Source: CAYSEW01 sp964430245
GTDB lineage: Bacteria; Bacteroidota; Bacteroidia; Flavobacteriales_D; Parvicellaceae
Direction of reading: 5' to 3'
NCBI GenBank assembly: GCA_964430245.1
Contig: CAYSEW010000030.1
Location: 1 to 33,346, forward strand
Length of the DNA: 33,346 bases
The notes beneath the pieces are model-generated. The model had not been told where the DNA came from, searched no databases, and was given only the letters and a program-made list of their open reading frames with translations. Below, piece by piece: positions 1-7,125 of the stretch; within the stretch, counting starts at the first letter, position 1, and every line of letters starts with the position of its first letter. The position numbers and the translations under genes are program-made.

Positions 1-11
1 CAACGTTACAG
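1..11 (+). repeat. Right half of an attC-like cassette junction (cut by window edge)
   Basis: The window opens with CAACGTTACAG. The AACGTT core recurs at 448-453 and 1500-1505, each time 13-20 bp before a gene start or at a gene end. This fits the R' side of an integron attC site, where recombination occurs before the TT of GTT. The left half lies outside the window, so no fold can be checked. The bases after GTT (ACAG) do not fully match the classical GTTRRRY consensus. Confidence 0.4.
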
Positions 12-26
12 ACAATAAAAAATAAA

Positions 27-398
27 ATGAAAGTAACTGCTGAACACAATGAACGAATAGCGAAAATGACATTCGCCTCAGTTTACCCGCATTACAAAAC
101 AAAAGTTGAGAACAAAGGAAGAACAAAGGAAGAGCTACATAAAGTTATAGAATGGTTAACAGGATTTAGTGAAGGGAAAATAGAAGACTTTATCAATAAA
201 AAAGTGACTTTTGAAACCTTCTTTCAAAATGCTAGATTAAATTCAAACGCTAATTTGATTAAAGGTGTAATATGTGGTTATCGAATTGAGGATATAGATA
301 ACTCACTAACCAGAAAAATTAGATATCTCGACAAGTTGGTAGATGAATTAGCTAAAGGACGTAAAATGGAAAATATTTTAAGAAAAGAAAAGGAATAA
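27..398 (+). CDS. DUF2200 family protein
   Basis: A 123-residue protein that I recognise as DUF2200 from a characteristic conserved run: the N-terminal segment EHNERIAKMTFASVYPHY, then KGRTKEELHKVIEWLTG (about residues 30-46), the VTFETFFQ stretch and a C-terminal YLDKLVDELAKGRKMEKIL-like tail. It is about the usual length for the family and looks complete. It has no signal peptide or membrane segment, so it is probably cytoplasmic. The biochemical function of DUF2200 is not known to me. The gene starts only about 20 bp after an AACGTT core, has no visible promoter of its own and is followed at once by a folded attC-like element. It therefore looks like a mobile gene cassette, read from a promoter to the left of the window. 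Confidence 0.88.
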   Translation: MKVTAEHNERIAKMTFASVYPHYKTKVENKGRTKEELHKVIEWLTGFSEGKIEDFINKKVTFETFFQNARLNSNANLIKGVICGYRIEDIDNSLTRKIRYLDKLVDELAKGRKMENILRKEKE

Positions 399-405
399 AA
401 ACTGG

Positions 406-457
406 GTATAACACTGCCTAAAGCTAATTTCCAATACCATTAGGCGGAACGTTGTAA
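406..457 (+). repeat. attC-like folded recombination site between two cassette-like genes
   Basis: Directly seen: GTATAAC at 406-412, then TGCCTAA (415-421) and its imperfect complement TTAGGCGG (440-447), then AACGTTGTAA (448-457). The two halves form an imperfect inverted repeat around a central spacer of about 18 bp. This is the R''-L''-spacer-L'-R' layout of an integron attC site (AAC...GCC...GGC...GTT). It lies exactly between two co-directional genes, 8 bp after the first stop and 7 bp before the next start. The R' triplet after GTT (GTA) is not all purine, so the site would be a divergent attC. An alternative is a Bacteroidota intergenic palindromic repeat. Confidence 0.5.
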
Positions 458-464
458 TTAAGAA

Positions 465-1475
465 ATGAATAGACTAACATACATATTTGGATTATTAATT
501 TTGATTTTAAGTTGTAAATCGAAACAAGAAGATAAAAACATTATCCCTGAAGTTAAAAATGTTACGGATCTTAAAGATGAGAGTGTTTTCCCTAAGGTTA
601 AAAATGTTACGGAATTTAAAAAAACAGATTTTGTTCCAACTTTGGAAAGTTCGTTTAATAATGAAAACAATATTATTTACGGAGCAACCATGCCTTTTGC
701 CTGGAATGAAATAAGAAAAGAAATTGGAAGCTCATTATCAGGCTTCACAAACAAAGACCTTGAACAACTGAATGAGACCAAAAGTTTTCTAAATGTTTTA
801 AAAGACGATGAATATCAAATGTCTGTGGAAATTGATGGAAACGAAATTAAAGTGAAGGCATACTTTAGAAAATCATTACCTTTTGAAGAGCCTTTAACAA
901 AATTTGAAGAAAGTTTAAAGTTTGGTAATTCAAAAGTGGAATCCTTTGGTTTTTGGGGAAGTTCCAGTTACGCAAGATTAAATTACTTCAACAATGAAAA
1001 CGACTTTTCAATTTCATTATTTCCTCTAAATAAAGAACACGAAATTATCTTAATAATGAATCAAAAAGAAAAAAATAACTTTTCTGATTTTACTGAATAT
1101 TTAAAAGTTCTTAGTCAACAAAAAAATCAAACTGTGTATTTCAATGATGATGACAAAGTAGAAATACCAATTATCGAATTTAATCTCGAGAAAACATTCA
1201 ACCTGTTTATAGGAAGCACATTCCATTCTGAAAAGATAGATTTTGAAGTTACTGAAGCTTACCAACGAAATGCGTTTGTTTTAAACGAAAAAGGAGCTGA
1301 AGTTGAAAGCATAATGGAATTTGCCGCTGAAGAAGCCGCAGCAGAATTTGAAAAACAAAAACCTAAAATGATGATTTTCAATAAACCCTTTGTCGTTTTT
1401 TTAAAGCGAAAAGATGCCAGTCATCCTTATTTCGGAGTTTATATTGCAAATGATGAACTATTAAAAAACAAATAA
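465..1475 (+). CDS. Serpin-like lipoprotein
   Basis: A 336-residue protein with a lipoprotein signal peptide (lipobox LILSC, acylated Cys17), probably anchored in the outer membrane. The C-terminal third resembles serpins. Residues 274-283 (NEKGAEVESI) look like the reactive-loop hinge, and residues 303-313 (MIFNKPFVVFL) fit the PROSITE serpin signature as I remember it. A preceding EIPIIEFNLE segment resembles the serpin strand that reads LPKFKLE. The part before this is shorter than in standard serpins of about 370-400 residues. The hinge lacks the run of small residues (P12-P9) that inhibitory serpins need, so this may be a non-inhibitory relative. A 45-bp tandem duplication follows the lipobox. 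The gene has no promoter and lies between attC-like sites. The serpin call is my inference; the lipoprotein call is firm. Confidence 0.6.
   Translation: MNRLTYIFGLLILILSCKSKQEDKNIIPEVKNVTDLKDESVFPKVKNVTEFKKTDFVPTLESSFNNENNIIYGATMPFAWNEIRKEIGSSLSGFTNKDLEQLNETKSFLNVLKDDEYQMSVEIDGNEIKVKAYFRKSLPFEEPLTKFEESLKFGNSKVESFGFWGSSSYARLNYFNNENDFSISLFPLNKEHEIILIMNQKEKNNFSDFTEYLKVLSQQKNQTVYFNDDDKVEIPIIEFNLEKTFNLFIGSTFHSEKIDFEVTEAYQRNAFVLNEKGAEVESIMEFAAEEAAAEFEKQKPKMMIFNKPFVVFLKRKDASHPYFGVYIANDELLKNK
552..613 (+). repeat. 45-bp tandem duplication inside the lipoprotein gene
   Basis: The 17-mer GTTAAAAATGTTACGGA occurs at 552-568 and again at 597-613, exactly 45 bp apart, in frame. The encoded repeat is VKNVT(D/E) with a 15-residue period. 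It sits in the linker right after the acylated cysteine, so copy-number change would lengthen or shorten the tether without touching the folded domain. Confidence 0.75.
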
Positions 1476-1485
1476 AAACTACTGG

Positions 1486-1509
1486 CAACACATAGACGCA
1501 ACGTTGGTG
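1486..1509 (+). repeat. Short attC-like core after the second cassette-like gene
   Basis: Just after the stop at 1475 come GGCAACAC (1484-1491) and TAGACGCAACGTTGGTG (1493-1509). The right part matches TAGGCGGAACGTTG of the 406-457 element at nearly every base, but the central spacer is missing, as if the hairpin had been deleted. It closes the second cassette (GTT at 451 to GTT at 1503, about 1.05 kb). It is weaker than the 406-457 site. Confidence 0.35.
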
Positions 1510-1805
1510 GTGAAAATAATTTTTGATTACTCATAATTATCTTCTTTTTGGTATTATTATATTATAAATAACAGCAATGAAATCCGTAACATAGGCTAAA
1601 GCTAATTATGGAGCTAGAAGAAAGTGAATCTTCTGTAACCATTAGCCAGCATAAACTATGGTTTATATTGTTTTAATGCTATTAAAGAAGCAACTCATTA
1701 TCAGGAATTTTTGCAAAAAAATAATTACCCCCTACACAGTTTAAACTAATTTTCATAACTTAGTTTACATATATCGTTGGTAAACATTTAACAAAAACAA
1801 AATTA
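1510..1805. other. Gene-free stretch with a folded repeat and upstream region of the cold-shock gene
   Basis: I find no convincing gene here. At 1588-1647 lies an imperfect hairpin: AACATAGGCTAAAGCTAATT on the left, an inner stem AGAAGA/TCTTCT (about 1617-1634) and CCATTAGCC on the right (1639-1647). It shares TAAAGCTAATT and ACCATTAG with the 406-457 element, so it is probably a decayed copy of the same repeat without a GTT core. Further right, AGTTTAAACT is a 10-bp palindrome, and the last 60 bp presumably hold the promoter of the gene at 1806, though no clear TAnnTTTG box is visible. Confidence 0.5.
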
Positions 1806-2252
1806 ATGGGGAAATCACAAGAGTCCTTTAACAAGAAAGAAAAAGAAAAAAAACGTCTAAAAAAACGTCAGGACAAGCTAGCAAGAAGAGAAGAACGCAA
1901 GGCGAATGCAAAACCCACTAAATTTGAGGATATGATATCCTATGTCGATGAATATGGAAATCCTACTGATACGCCTCCAGACCCTACAAAAAAAGTAGTA
2001 ATAAACGCAGAAGACATAGAAATTGGAGTTCCAAAAAAAGAAAAAGAAGAAGTGGACCCTATACGCTCTGGCAAACTTGAATTTTTTAATACTAAAAAAG
2101 GCTTTGGTTTCATTAAAGAAAATGACACGAATGAGAAATTCTTTGTACATGTCAGTAACTTAACTGAAGAAATAGAGGAAAACGATAAAGTGTCTTTTGA
2201 ATTAGAACAAGGCATGAAGGGTTTAAATGCTGTTAGAGTCAAAAAGATTTGA
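1806..2252 (+). CDS. Cold-shock-domain protein with lysine-rich N-terminal extension
   Basis: The C-terminal part (about residues 87-148) is a cold shock domain of the OB fold, with RNP1 KGFGFI at 98-103 and RNP2 FFVHVS at 112-117, so it should bind single-stranded RNA or DNA. The N-terminal half is unlike classical CspA (about 70 residues): residues 5-35 are a charged KE/KR-rich helix, followed by an acidic linker with DPTKK. This two-part form of about 150 residues is common in Bacteroidota, where it is usually called a cold-shock protein. It likely acts as an RNA chaperone or translation-associated factor; whether it is cold-induced cannot be read from the sequence. It is probably a single-gene transcript. 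Confidence 0.9.
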   Translation: MGKSQESFNKKEKEKKRLKKRQDKLARREERKANAKPTKFEDMISYVDEYGNPTDTPPDPTKKVVINAEDIEIGVPKKEKEEVDPIRSGKLEFFNTKKGFGFIKENDTNEKFFVHVSNLTEEIEENDKVSFELEQGMKGLNAVRVKKI

Positions 2253-2339
2253 TTTTATAAAAAGTAAATCGCTCATAGAAAACGTCAATCAAATTCAAAG
2301 TTCGCCAACAAAAATTTAAAGGAATATAAATCCGATATT

Positions 2340-2684
2340 ATTAAAAATACCTATCTATATTCTATCATTTTAACTTTTATCACATTACTTTCTTCTTGCT
2401 ATAAAAGTAATGATTCAACTACATTTTATTTTAACGAAACTGGTTGCTCAAACCCATGGGATAGCCATTATATAGCTGACACATTTAGCTTAGAAGCCCT
2501 CAATCAAACTATTAATATTTTTTTAACAAGTGAGAACATTGAAGTTAATTCTATTGATTTTGATTTTGATTCAACGATAATGGAATTATGCTATGCATGT
2601 CATTGTAAAACTGGAAGAATCATTATTGTCAATGTTTCTTCTGGCAGCAAACGAAAAATGAAAAAATTAAATTTTTATCAATAA
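2340..2684 (+). CDS. Small lipoprotein with apparent ATT start
   Basis: An open frame runs from the in-frame stop at 2265-2267 to the TAA at 2682-2684 and encodes a clear lipoprotein: KNTYLYSIILTFITLLSSC, then about 95 residues with a cysteine-rich CYACHCKTGR motif near the C-terminus. The frame contains no ATG, GTG, TTG or CTG before the lipobox. The codons that would give a normal signal peptide are ATT at 2337 or 2340; starting at 2340 gives 114 residues with the acylated Cys at 20. The stop lies one base before the cupin start, which suggests coupled translation and a live gene. Alternatives are a point mutation of the start codon (a new pseudogene) or a sequence error. The function is unknown. 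Confidence 0.6.
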   Translation: MKNTYLYSIILTFITLLSSCYKSNDSTTFYFNETGCSNPWDSHYIADTFSLEALNQTINIFLTSENIEVNSIDFDFDSTIMELCYACHCKTGRIIIVNVSSGSKRKMKKLNFYQ

Positions 2685-2685
2685 A

Positions 2686-3045
2686 ATGGAACCAATTAAC
2701 ATAAAAGATAAGCTTGATTTAATCAATGATCATTGGAACCCAAGAGTCATTGCTGAACTAAATGAACAGCAAGTTAAAATCGTAAAAGTAAAAGGCGAGT
2801 TTGTTTGGCATGATCATAAAAATGAAGATGAACTTTTTTATGTACTTAAAGGAAAACTAATTATTGAGTTTAGAGATAAAAAAGTAGAATTAAATGAAGG
2901 GGAAATAATTGTTATTCCTAAAGGTGTTGAGCACAGACCTATTGCAAAGGATGAAGTTTGGATCCTACTTTTTGAACCGAGGAACACAAAACACACCGGT
3001 GATGTTAAACATGAGCTTACAATTGACAAATGCGAAAAAATATAA
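2686..3045 (+). CDS. Cupin domain protein
   Basis: A 119-residue single-domain cupin, probably cytoplasmic. Motif 1 holds the metal ligands His42, His44 and Glu49 (WHDHKNEDEL, followed by G56) and motif 2 gives His83 (PKGVEH), so a complete 3-His/1-Glu metal site is visible. The motif spacing matches the cupin consensus. Small cupins of this kind are enzymes or sensors of many sorts, so no substrate can be named. The start codon lies one base after the stop of the lipoprotein frame at 2340-2684, which suggests the two are translated from one message. Confidence 0.9.
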   Translation: MEPINIKDKLDLINDHWNPRVIAELNEQQVKIVKVKGEFVWHDHKNEDELFYVLKGKLIIEFRDKKVELNEGEIIVIPKGVEHRPIAKDEVWILLFEPRNTKHTGDVKHELTIDKCEKI

Positions 3046-3128
3046 ATTATATTTTCTGAATACTATATTATTTTAAACAAAATCATTCATTCATATATAG
3101 ATTTATATATTTAATTAAAAATCTCTTT

Positions 3129-4544
3129 GTGAAAGTACTACTAACAGGTGCAAACGGATACATTGGAAAAAGGATTCTCCCTTTACTTGTTAATAAAGGT
3201 CATCATGTTATTTGCTGTGTAAGAGACAAAACTAGATTTAATCCACCCAAATCTATAATTAAAAATATTTCGGTCATTGAGGTTGATCTATTAAAGTCGG
3301 CTACTCTTTCTGCTATTCCCAATGATATTGATGCTGCATATTATTTGGTTCATTCTATGTCCACATCAAAAGATTATAAAAATTTAGAAGAAAAGTCTGC
3401 AAAAAAATTTCAAGAAAAAATATCACTAACTTCTGCTAAACATGTAATTTATTTAAGTGGTATAGTTAATGAATCGAACCTTTCTGAACATTTGTTGTCA
3501 AGAAAAAAAGTAGAAGATATTTTAGAAAAAGGCTCATACAACTTTACTTCTTTAAGGGCTGGTATAATTATAGGTTCTGGAAGTGCTTCTTTTGAAATCA
3601 TGCGTGATTTAGTTGAAAAACTACCAATAATGATAACACCTAAATGGTTGTTAACTAAATGTCAGCCAATAGGAGTTGATGATGTACAGAAATTTCTTTT
3701 AGGGACTTTGTTTAATGAAAAAACATTTAATAAAAATTTTGATATTGGAGGTGAAGACATTTTAACTTACAAGGAAATGTTGCTTGATCTTGCTAAAATC
3801 AGAAACCTAAAAAGAAAAATAATTACAGTCCCTGTAATGACACCTAGACTTTCTTCATATTGGCTTTATTTTGTTACCTCTACATCTTTCAAACTAGCAA
3901 AATCTTTAGTAGATAGTATGAAGGTTGAAGTCGTATGTAGAAATAATGATATTAATAACATACTAGGTATTAAAACTATTTCATATAAAGAAGCATTATT
4001 AAATGCTTTTGATAAAATACAAAACAATCAAATACTTTCTAGTTGGAAAGACTCATATTCAAGTAGTGATATTGATATTAATATTTCAGATTTTATTAAC
4101 GTTCCTAATTTTGGATGTTACAAAGATTCTAGAATTAGAAAAATAGTAAATGAAAATAATTGCATCGATAAAATATGGACAATTGGTGGTGAAAATGGGT
4201 GGTATTATGGTAATTGGCTCTGGAAAATTCGTGGGTTCCTTGATAAATTAGTAGGTGGTGTAGGTCTCCGAAGAGGAAGAACAAATAAATATAATTTAAA
4301 CCCCGGTGATGCATTAGATTTTTGGAGAGTGCTATATGCAAATAAATCAGAAGGAAGGCTATTACTATTTGCTGAAATGAAGCTTCCTGGTGAAGCTTGG
4401 CTTGAGTTTAAAAAAGATGGAAATAATTTAATTCAAACTGCAACTTTTAGACCTTTAGGTTTAGCAGGAAGACTTTATTGGTTTTCAGTTTATCCTTTGC
4501 ATGGATTTATCTTTAAAGGACTAATTAATAAAATAACAGAGTAA
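3129..4544 (+). CDS. SDR family NAD(P)-binding protein fused to DUF2867
   Basis: A 471-residue two-domain protein with a GTG start. The N-terminal domain (about 1-300) is an atypical, NmrA-like short-chain dehydrogenase fold with the dinucleotide motif TGANGYIGKR (Gly7, Gly10, Gly13). The usual catalytic YxxxK is not evident; the equivalent region reads LLSRKKVEDIL. The C-terminal domain (about 320-465) is DUF2867, recognised by GGENGWYYGNWLWKIRGFLD, the GLRRGR stretch and FRPLGLAGRLYWFSVYPLH. This fusion is a known architecture in many bacteria, annotated as an SDR oxidoreductase of unknown substrate. The absence of a clear catalytic tyrosine suggests ligand binding or an unusual reaction. 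It appears to be transcribed alone. Confidence 0.88.
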   Translation: MKVLLTGANGYIGKRILPLLVNKGHHVICCVRDKTRFNPPKSIIKNISVIEVDLLKSATLSAIPNDIDAAYYLVHSMSTSKDYKNLEEKSAKKFQEKISLTSAKHVIYLSGIVNESNLSEHLLSRKKVEDILEKGSYNFTSLRAGIIIGSGSASFEIMRDLVEKLPIMITPKWLLTKCQPIGVDDVQKFLLGTLFNEKTFNKNFDIGGEDILTYKEMLLDLAKIRNLKRKIITVPVMTPRLSSYWLYFVTSTSFKLAKSLVDSMKVEVVCRNNDINNILGIKTISYKEALLNAFDKIQNNQILSSWKDSYSSSDIDINISDFINVPNFGCYKDSRIRKIVNENNCIDKIWTIGGENGWYYGNWLWKIRGFLDKLVGGVGLRRGRTNKYNLNPGDALDFWRVLYANKSEGRLLLFAEMKLPGEAWLEFKKDGNNLIQTATFRPLGLAGRLYWFSVYPLHGFIFKGLINKITE

Positions 4545-4604
4545 GTTACCCTTGTAAATCTTCAACTTTAAACAACTTGTTAGTCTTTTTAGAGTTTTAT
4601 TTAT

Positions 4605-5810
4605 ATGAAAAATTTAATCACCTTATCAATTATAGCACTAGCTATCAGCTGTAAAAAGGTCAACAATGATTGTAATTTAAATGATTATCCTAATGCGCCA
4701 GAAAAAGATTGGTTTTTTCAATTTAATGGAACCGGAGAAGAATCACATGGGCATTTTATTTTAGCTTGTTCGGATGGCGGTTTCTTACAAATTGGAGAAA
4801 CTGGTTTCATTCCTAATTCAGCCAAATTATTGGTTGTTAAAATTAATAGTAATGGGTCACTTATATGGAAAAAAGAATTTTCTATTGGCGGTCACAACCT
4901 AGGAAACTCTGCCAATGAATTAACAGATGGTTATTTGATCTGTGGTTCGATTAATGAAAATAGCGCACTAATTAAATTAAACAAATCAGACGGGAGTATA
5001 ATATTTGAACAAACCTATAATAATGGAGGAAGTGATGCTTTTGAACATGTAGCACAATCAGCAAATGGATTAATTGCTGTTGGATATATTAATGCAGAAG
5101 ACAATCAAAATACTTTTTTCACAGAAGGAGAGGGTTATATTTCATTTTTAGACAATAACGGATTTTTAATAAATGGAGTTAACATAAATAATCAACTATC
5201 TCACGCTTATAGGATCAAAAATTACAATAATGAATATATTATTTCAGGATTAACGGAAGGAGCTAGTGATTATGGGCTTATTAAAATTGACAGTATAGGT
5301 AATATAATTTGGTCTAAGGAGTTTGGTGGATCCAATTCAGATCATTGCTTTGGCATGGATTTATCTAATGATGGCTCTATTTTTTTAACAGGGCACACAT
5401 TATCTGGAACTGAGAACTGGGACACCTATACTTTAAAAATTGACTCCAATGGCGAAAAAGTTTGGGAAGCAAAAGCTGGAAATCCTAGGGGTTTTGACCC
5501 AAAATACATTCATGATGAAGCTTGGGGAATACATGCTACAAATGATGGTGGTTGCATTTTAGTCGCAGGAACTGGAGATGAATATGGAAATTACAAAAGA
5601 CGTTGTGGAAGAAATGGCGATGACTCAAATACATGGCATGTCTTTCTTGTGAAGTTTGATAGCTTTGGTAATATTGAATGGCAGAGAACCTATGGCAATG
5701 AAGAAGGAGGAGATTGGGCTGGCGAAGATATTGATATTACCTTAGATGAAGGAGCTATTATTGCTGTAGACAATGGGGAATTTGGTTTTCTTAAAATACA
5801 ATCCTTTTAA
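4605..5810 (+). CDS. Repeat-containing lipoprotein, probably beta-propeller
   Basis: A 401-residue lipoprotein (lipobox AISC, acylated Cys16), likely on the outer membrane. After a short linker there are about six or seven irregular repeats of 45-60 residues, each with a DGGF/DGYL-type strand, then a KI(N/D)SNG turn and IWKKEFG or an equivalent ending (for example near residues 60-90, 225-240, 270-285 and 355-365). This pattern is typical of propeller-like repeat proteins in Bacteroidota. It has no T9SS sorting domain, in line with lipid anchoring. No enzymatic motif is visible, so binding or structural roles are most likely. It has 60 bp of upstream space and no obvious partner genes. Confidence 0.75.
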   Translation: MKNLITLSIIALAISCKKVNNDCNLNDYPNAPEKDWFFQFNGTGEESHGHFILACSDGGFLQIGETGFIPNSAKLLVVKINSNGSLIWKKEFSIGGHNLGNSANELTDGYLICGSINENSALIKLNKSDGSIIFEQTYNNGGSDAFEHVAQSANGLIAVGYINAEDNQNTFFTEGEGYISFLDNNGFLINGVNINNQLSHAYRIKNYNNEYIISGLTEGASDYGLIKIDSIGNIIWSKEFGGSNSDHCFGMDLSNDGSIFLTGHTLSGTENWDTYTLKIDSNGEKVWEAKAGNPRGFDPKYIHDEAWGIHATNDGGCILVAGTGDEYGNYKRRCGRNGDDSNTWHVFLVKFDSFGNIEWQRTYGNEEGGDWAGEDIDITLDEGAIIAVDNGEFGFLKIQSF

Positions 5811-5840
5811 TTTAGAGTATTCTGTTTAAAACAAAATCAA

Positions 5841-5852
5841 TACTTTGCATAC
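5841..5852 (+). promoter_or_regulatory. Candidate promoter -7 region of the MtfA-like gene
   Basis: TACTTTGCATAC starts at 5841, 23 bp before the ATG at 5864. The 12-mer ATACTTTGCATA (5840-5851) is repeated at 7086-7097 in front of the next gene. It resembles the Bacteroidota TAnnTTTG box with one spacer base missing. A matching -33 element is not clear. Confidence 0.35.
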
Positions 5853-5863
5853 AAATTCATTGA

Positions 5864-7060
5864 ATGCTTGAATTAATCTATTACATAACCCCTGTTATCG
5901 CTGCAATTCTTGTAAGAAAAACCATTAGGTCCTCACTAACAATTAACTATAAAAAATATTTTGCTAAAAATACTTACACAAAATACAAAGTAGATAGAAG
6001 CACCTTTAGGGAATATGAAAAAATACTAAAATCAAAAACAACTTATTTCAATGAATTAAATTCCGATGGAAAAGAAAAATTCATTACTCGTTTAGATGTA
6101 TTTATAAATAATAAAAAATTCGTAGGTAAAGAAGGAATTGTTATTAATGATGAAATAAAAGTACTCATCTCATCTGCGGCAATTCAATTAACCTACGGAA
6201 TGGATCATTATCAATTTGAGAACCTCCATACTATCGTTGTTTTTCCCAATATTTTTTACAATAAATTACTGAACAAAAAATTGATTGGCGGAATGGCCAC
6301 TAATGGATTCATGTATCTTTCATGGAAACATGTAATTCATGGATTTTCCAATCCCAATGACAATTACAATGTAGCAATACATGAATTTACTCATGCTTTA
6401 AAAATCGGAGCACAAAAAACAGGAAAATTTGACGAAAAATTCAAATATTATTTGGATGATTGGCTAGAGATAGGTAGCGAAATATTTAAAAAAATTAAAG
6501 GCGGTGAGGTTAAATTTATTAGAAAATATGGAGGGGTAAATTTACATGAGTTCTTTTCAGTATGTGTAGAATCATTTTTTGAAAACCCCAAAACATTCAA
6601 AAAGTTTGCACCAGACATGTATTACCATTTATGTTTTTTACTTCATCAAAACCCATTGAACAAATCAAGAAATTATTTGTTGGAAAAATCGTTTGTTAAT
6701 GAGATTAATGCCGATAATAGAAACCTGCCTATCCCTGAGAAAATATCCCTTCACAATAAAAACTCTGACTGGCCTGCAATTTCAAAATGGGCGTTTTTTA
6801 CAGGTGCATTCAGTGTAATTATAGTAATCATATTTATCATTAGTGTTTTTATTCCTAATCCTTTATTGAAATTCGTTTACTTTTATTTGATTGGTTTCAC
6901 ATCTAGTATAATTACATTATATAGACCACTTATTAAAGGACATAAATTACCAATAGTATTTTTTCTCCTTTACTCATTTTTCATACACAATTTACTTGTT
7001 TCAAGCATTGCTCTTATAATGGGCTATATATTTATTAGCCTTGCTAGCATAATCTTATAA
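5864..7060 (+). CDS. MtfA-type zinc-dependent peptidase with C-terminal membrane segments
   Basis: A 398-residue protein. Residues 40-270 match the MtfA/M90 zinc peptidase family: HEFTH at 173-177 is the HExxH zinc motif, and LHEFFSVCVESFFENP (227-242) carries the downstream acidic ligand in the typical EFF...E.FFE..P context. An N-terminal hydrophobic stretch (about 3-18) and three hydrophobic segments near residues 308-395 make this a membrane-attached version; E. coli MtfA is soluble and binds the repressor Mlc. No Mlc-like target is nearby, so the substrate is unknown. The preceding and following genes have their own upstream spacers, so it is probably transcribed alone. Confidence 0.82.
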   Translation: MLELIYYITPVIAAILVRKTIRSSLTINYKKYFAKNTYTKYKVDRSTFREYEKILKSKTTYFNELNSDGKEKFITRLDVFINNKKFVGKEGIVINDEIKVLISSAAIQLTYGMDHYQFENLHTIVVFPNIFYNKLLNKKLIGGMATNGFMYLSWKHVIHGFSNPNDNYNVAIHEFTHALKIGAQKTGKFDEKFKYYLDDWLEIGSEIFKKIKGGEVKFIRKYGGVNLHEFFSVCVESFFENPKTFKKFAPDMYYHLCFLLHQNPLNKSRNYLLEKSFVNEINADNRNLPIPEKISLHNKNSDWPAISKWAFFTGAFSVIIVIIFIISVFIPNPLLKFVYFYLIGFTSSIITLYRPLIKGHKLPIVFFLLYSFFIHNLLVSSIALIMGYIFISLASIIL

Positions 7061-7085
7061 GCCAACAACTATTCAATTTTATTTG

Positions 7086-7097
7086 ATACTTTGCATA
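7086..7097 (+). promoter_or_regulatory. Candidate promoter -7 region of the GH109-led operon
   Basis: The 12-mer ATACTTTGCATA, identical to one at 5840-5851, lies 28 bp before the ATG at 7126. If it is the -7 element, transcription would start near 7100 and cover the six-gene run from 7126 to 13801. A -33 TTTG at standard spacing is not seen. Confidence 0.35.
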
Positions 7098-7125
7098 ATA
7101 CTTTAATAATTAAATTTTCATAGAC

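Noticed and set aside
1731..1750. 10-bp palindrome AGTTTAAACT as an operator of the cold-shock gene
   Set aside because: Short and AT-rich, with no promoter box beside it; expected by chance at this base composition.
1878..2242. Open frames on the minus strand opposite the cold-shock gene
   Set aside because: They are low-complexity, Phe/Ser-rich translations of an A-rich coding strand, with no start context. The plus-strand frame has clear RNP motifs.
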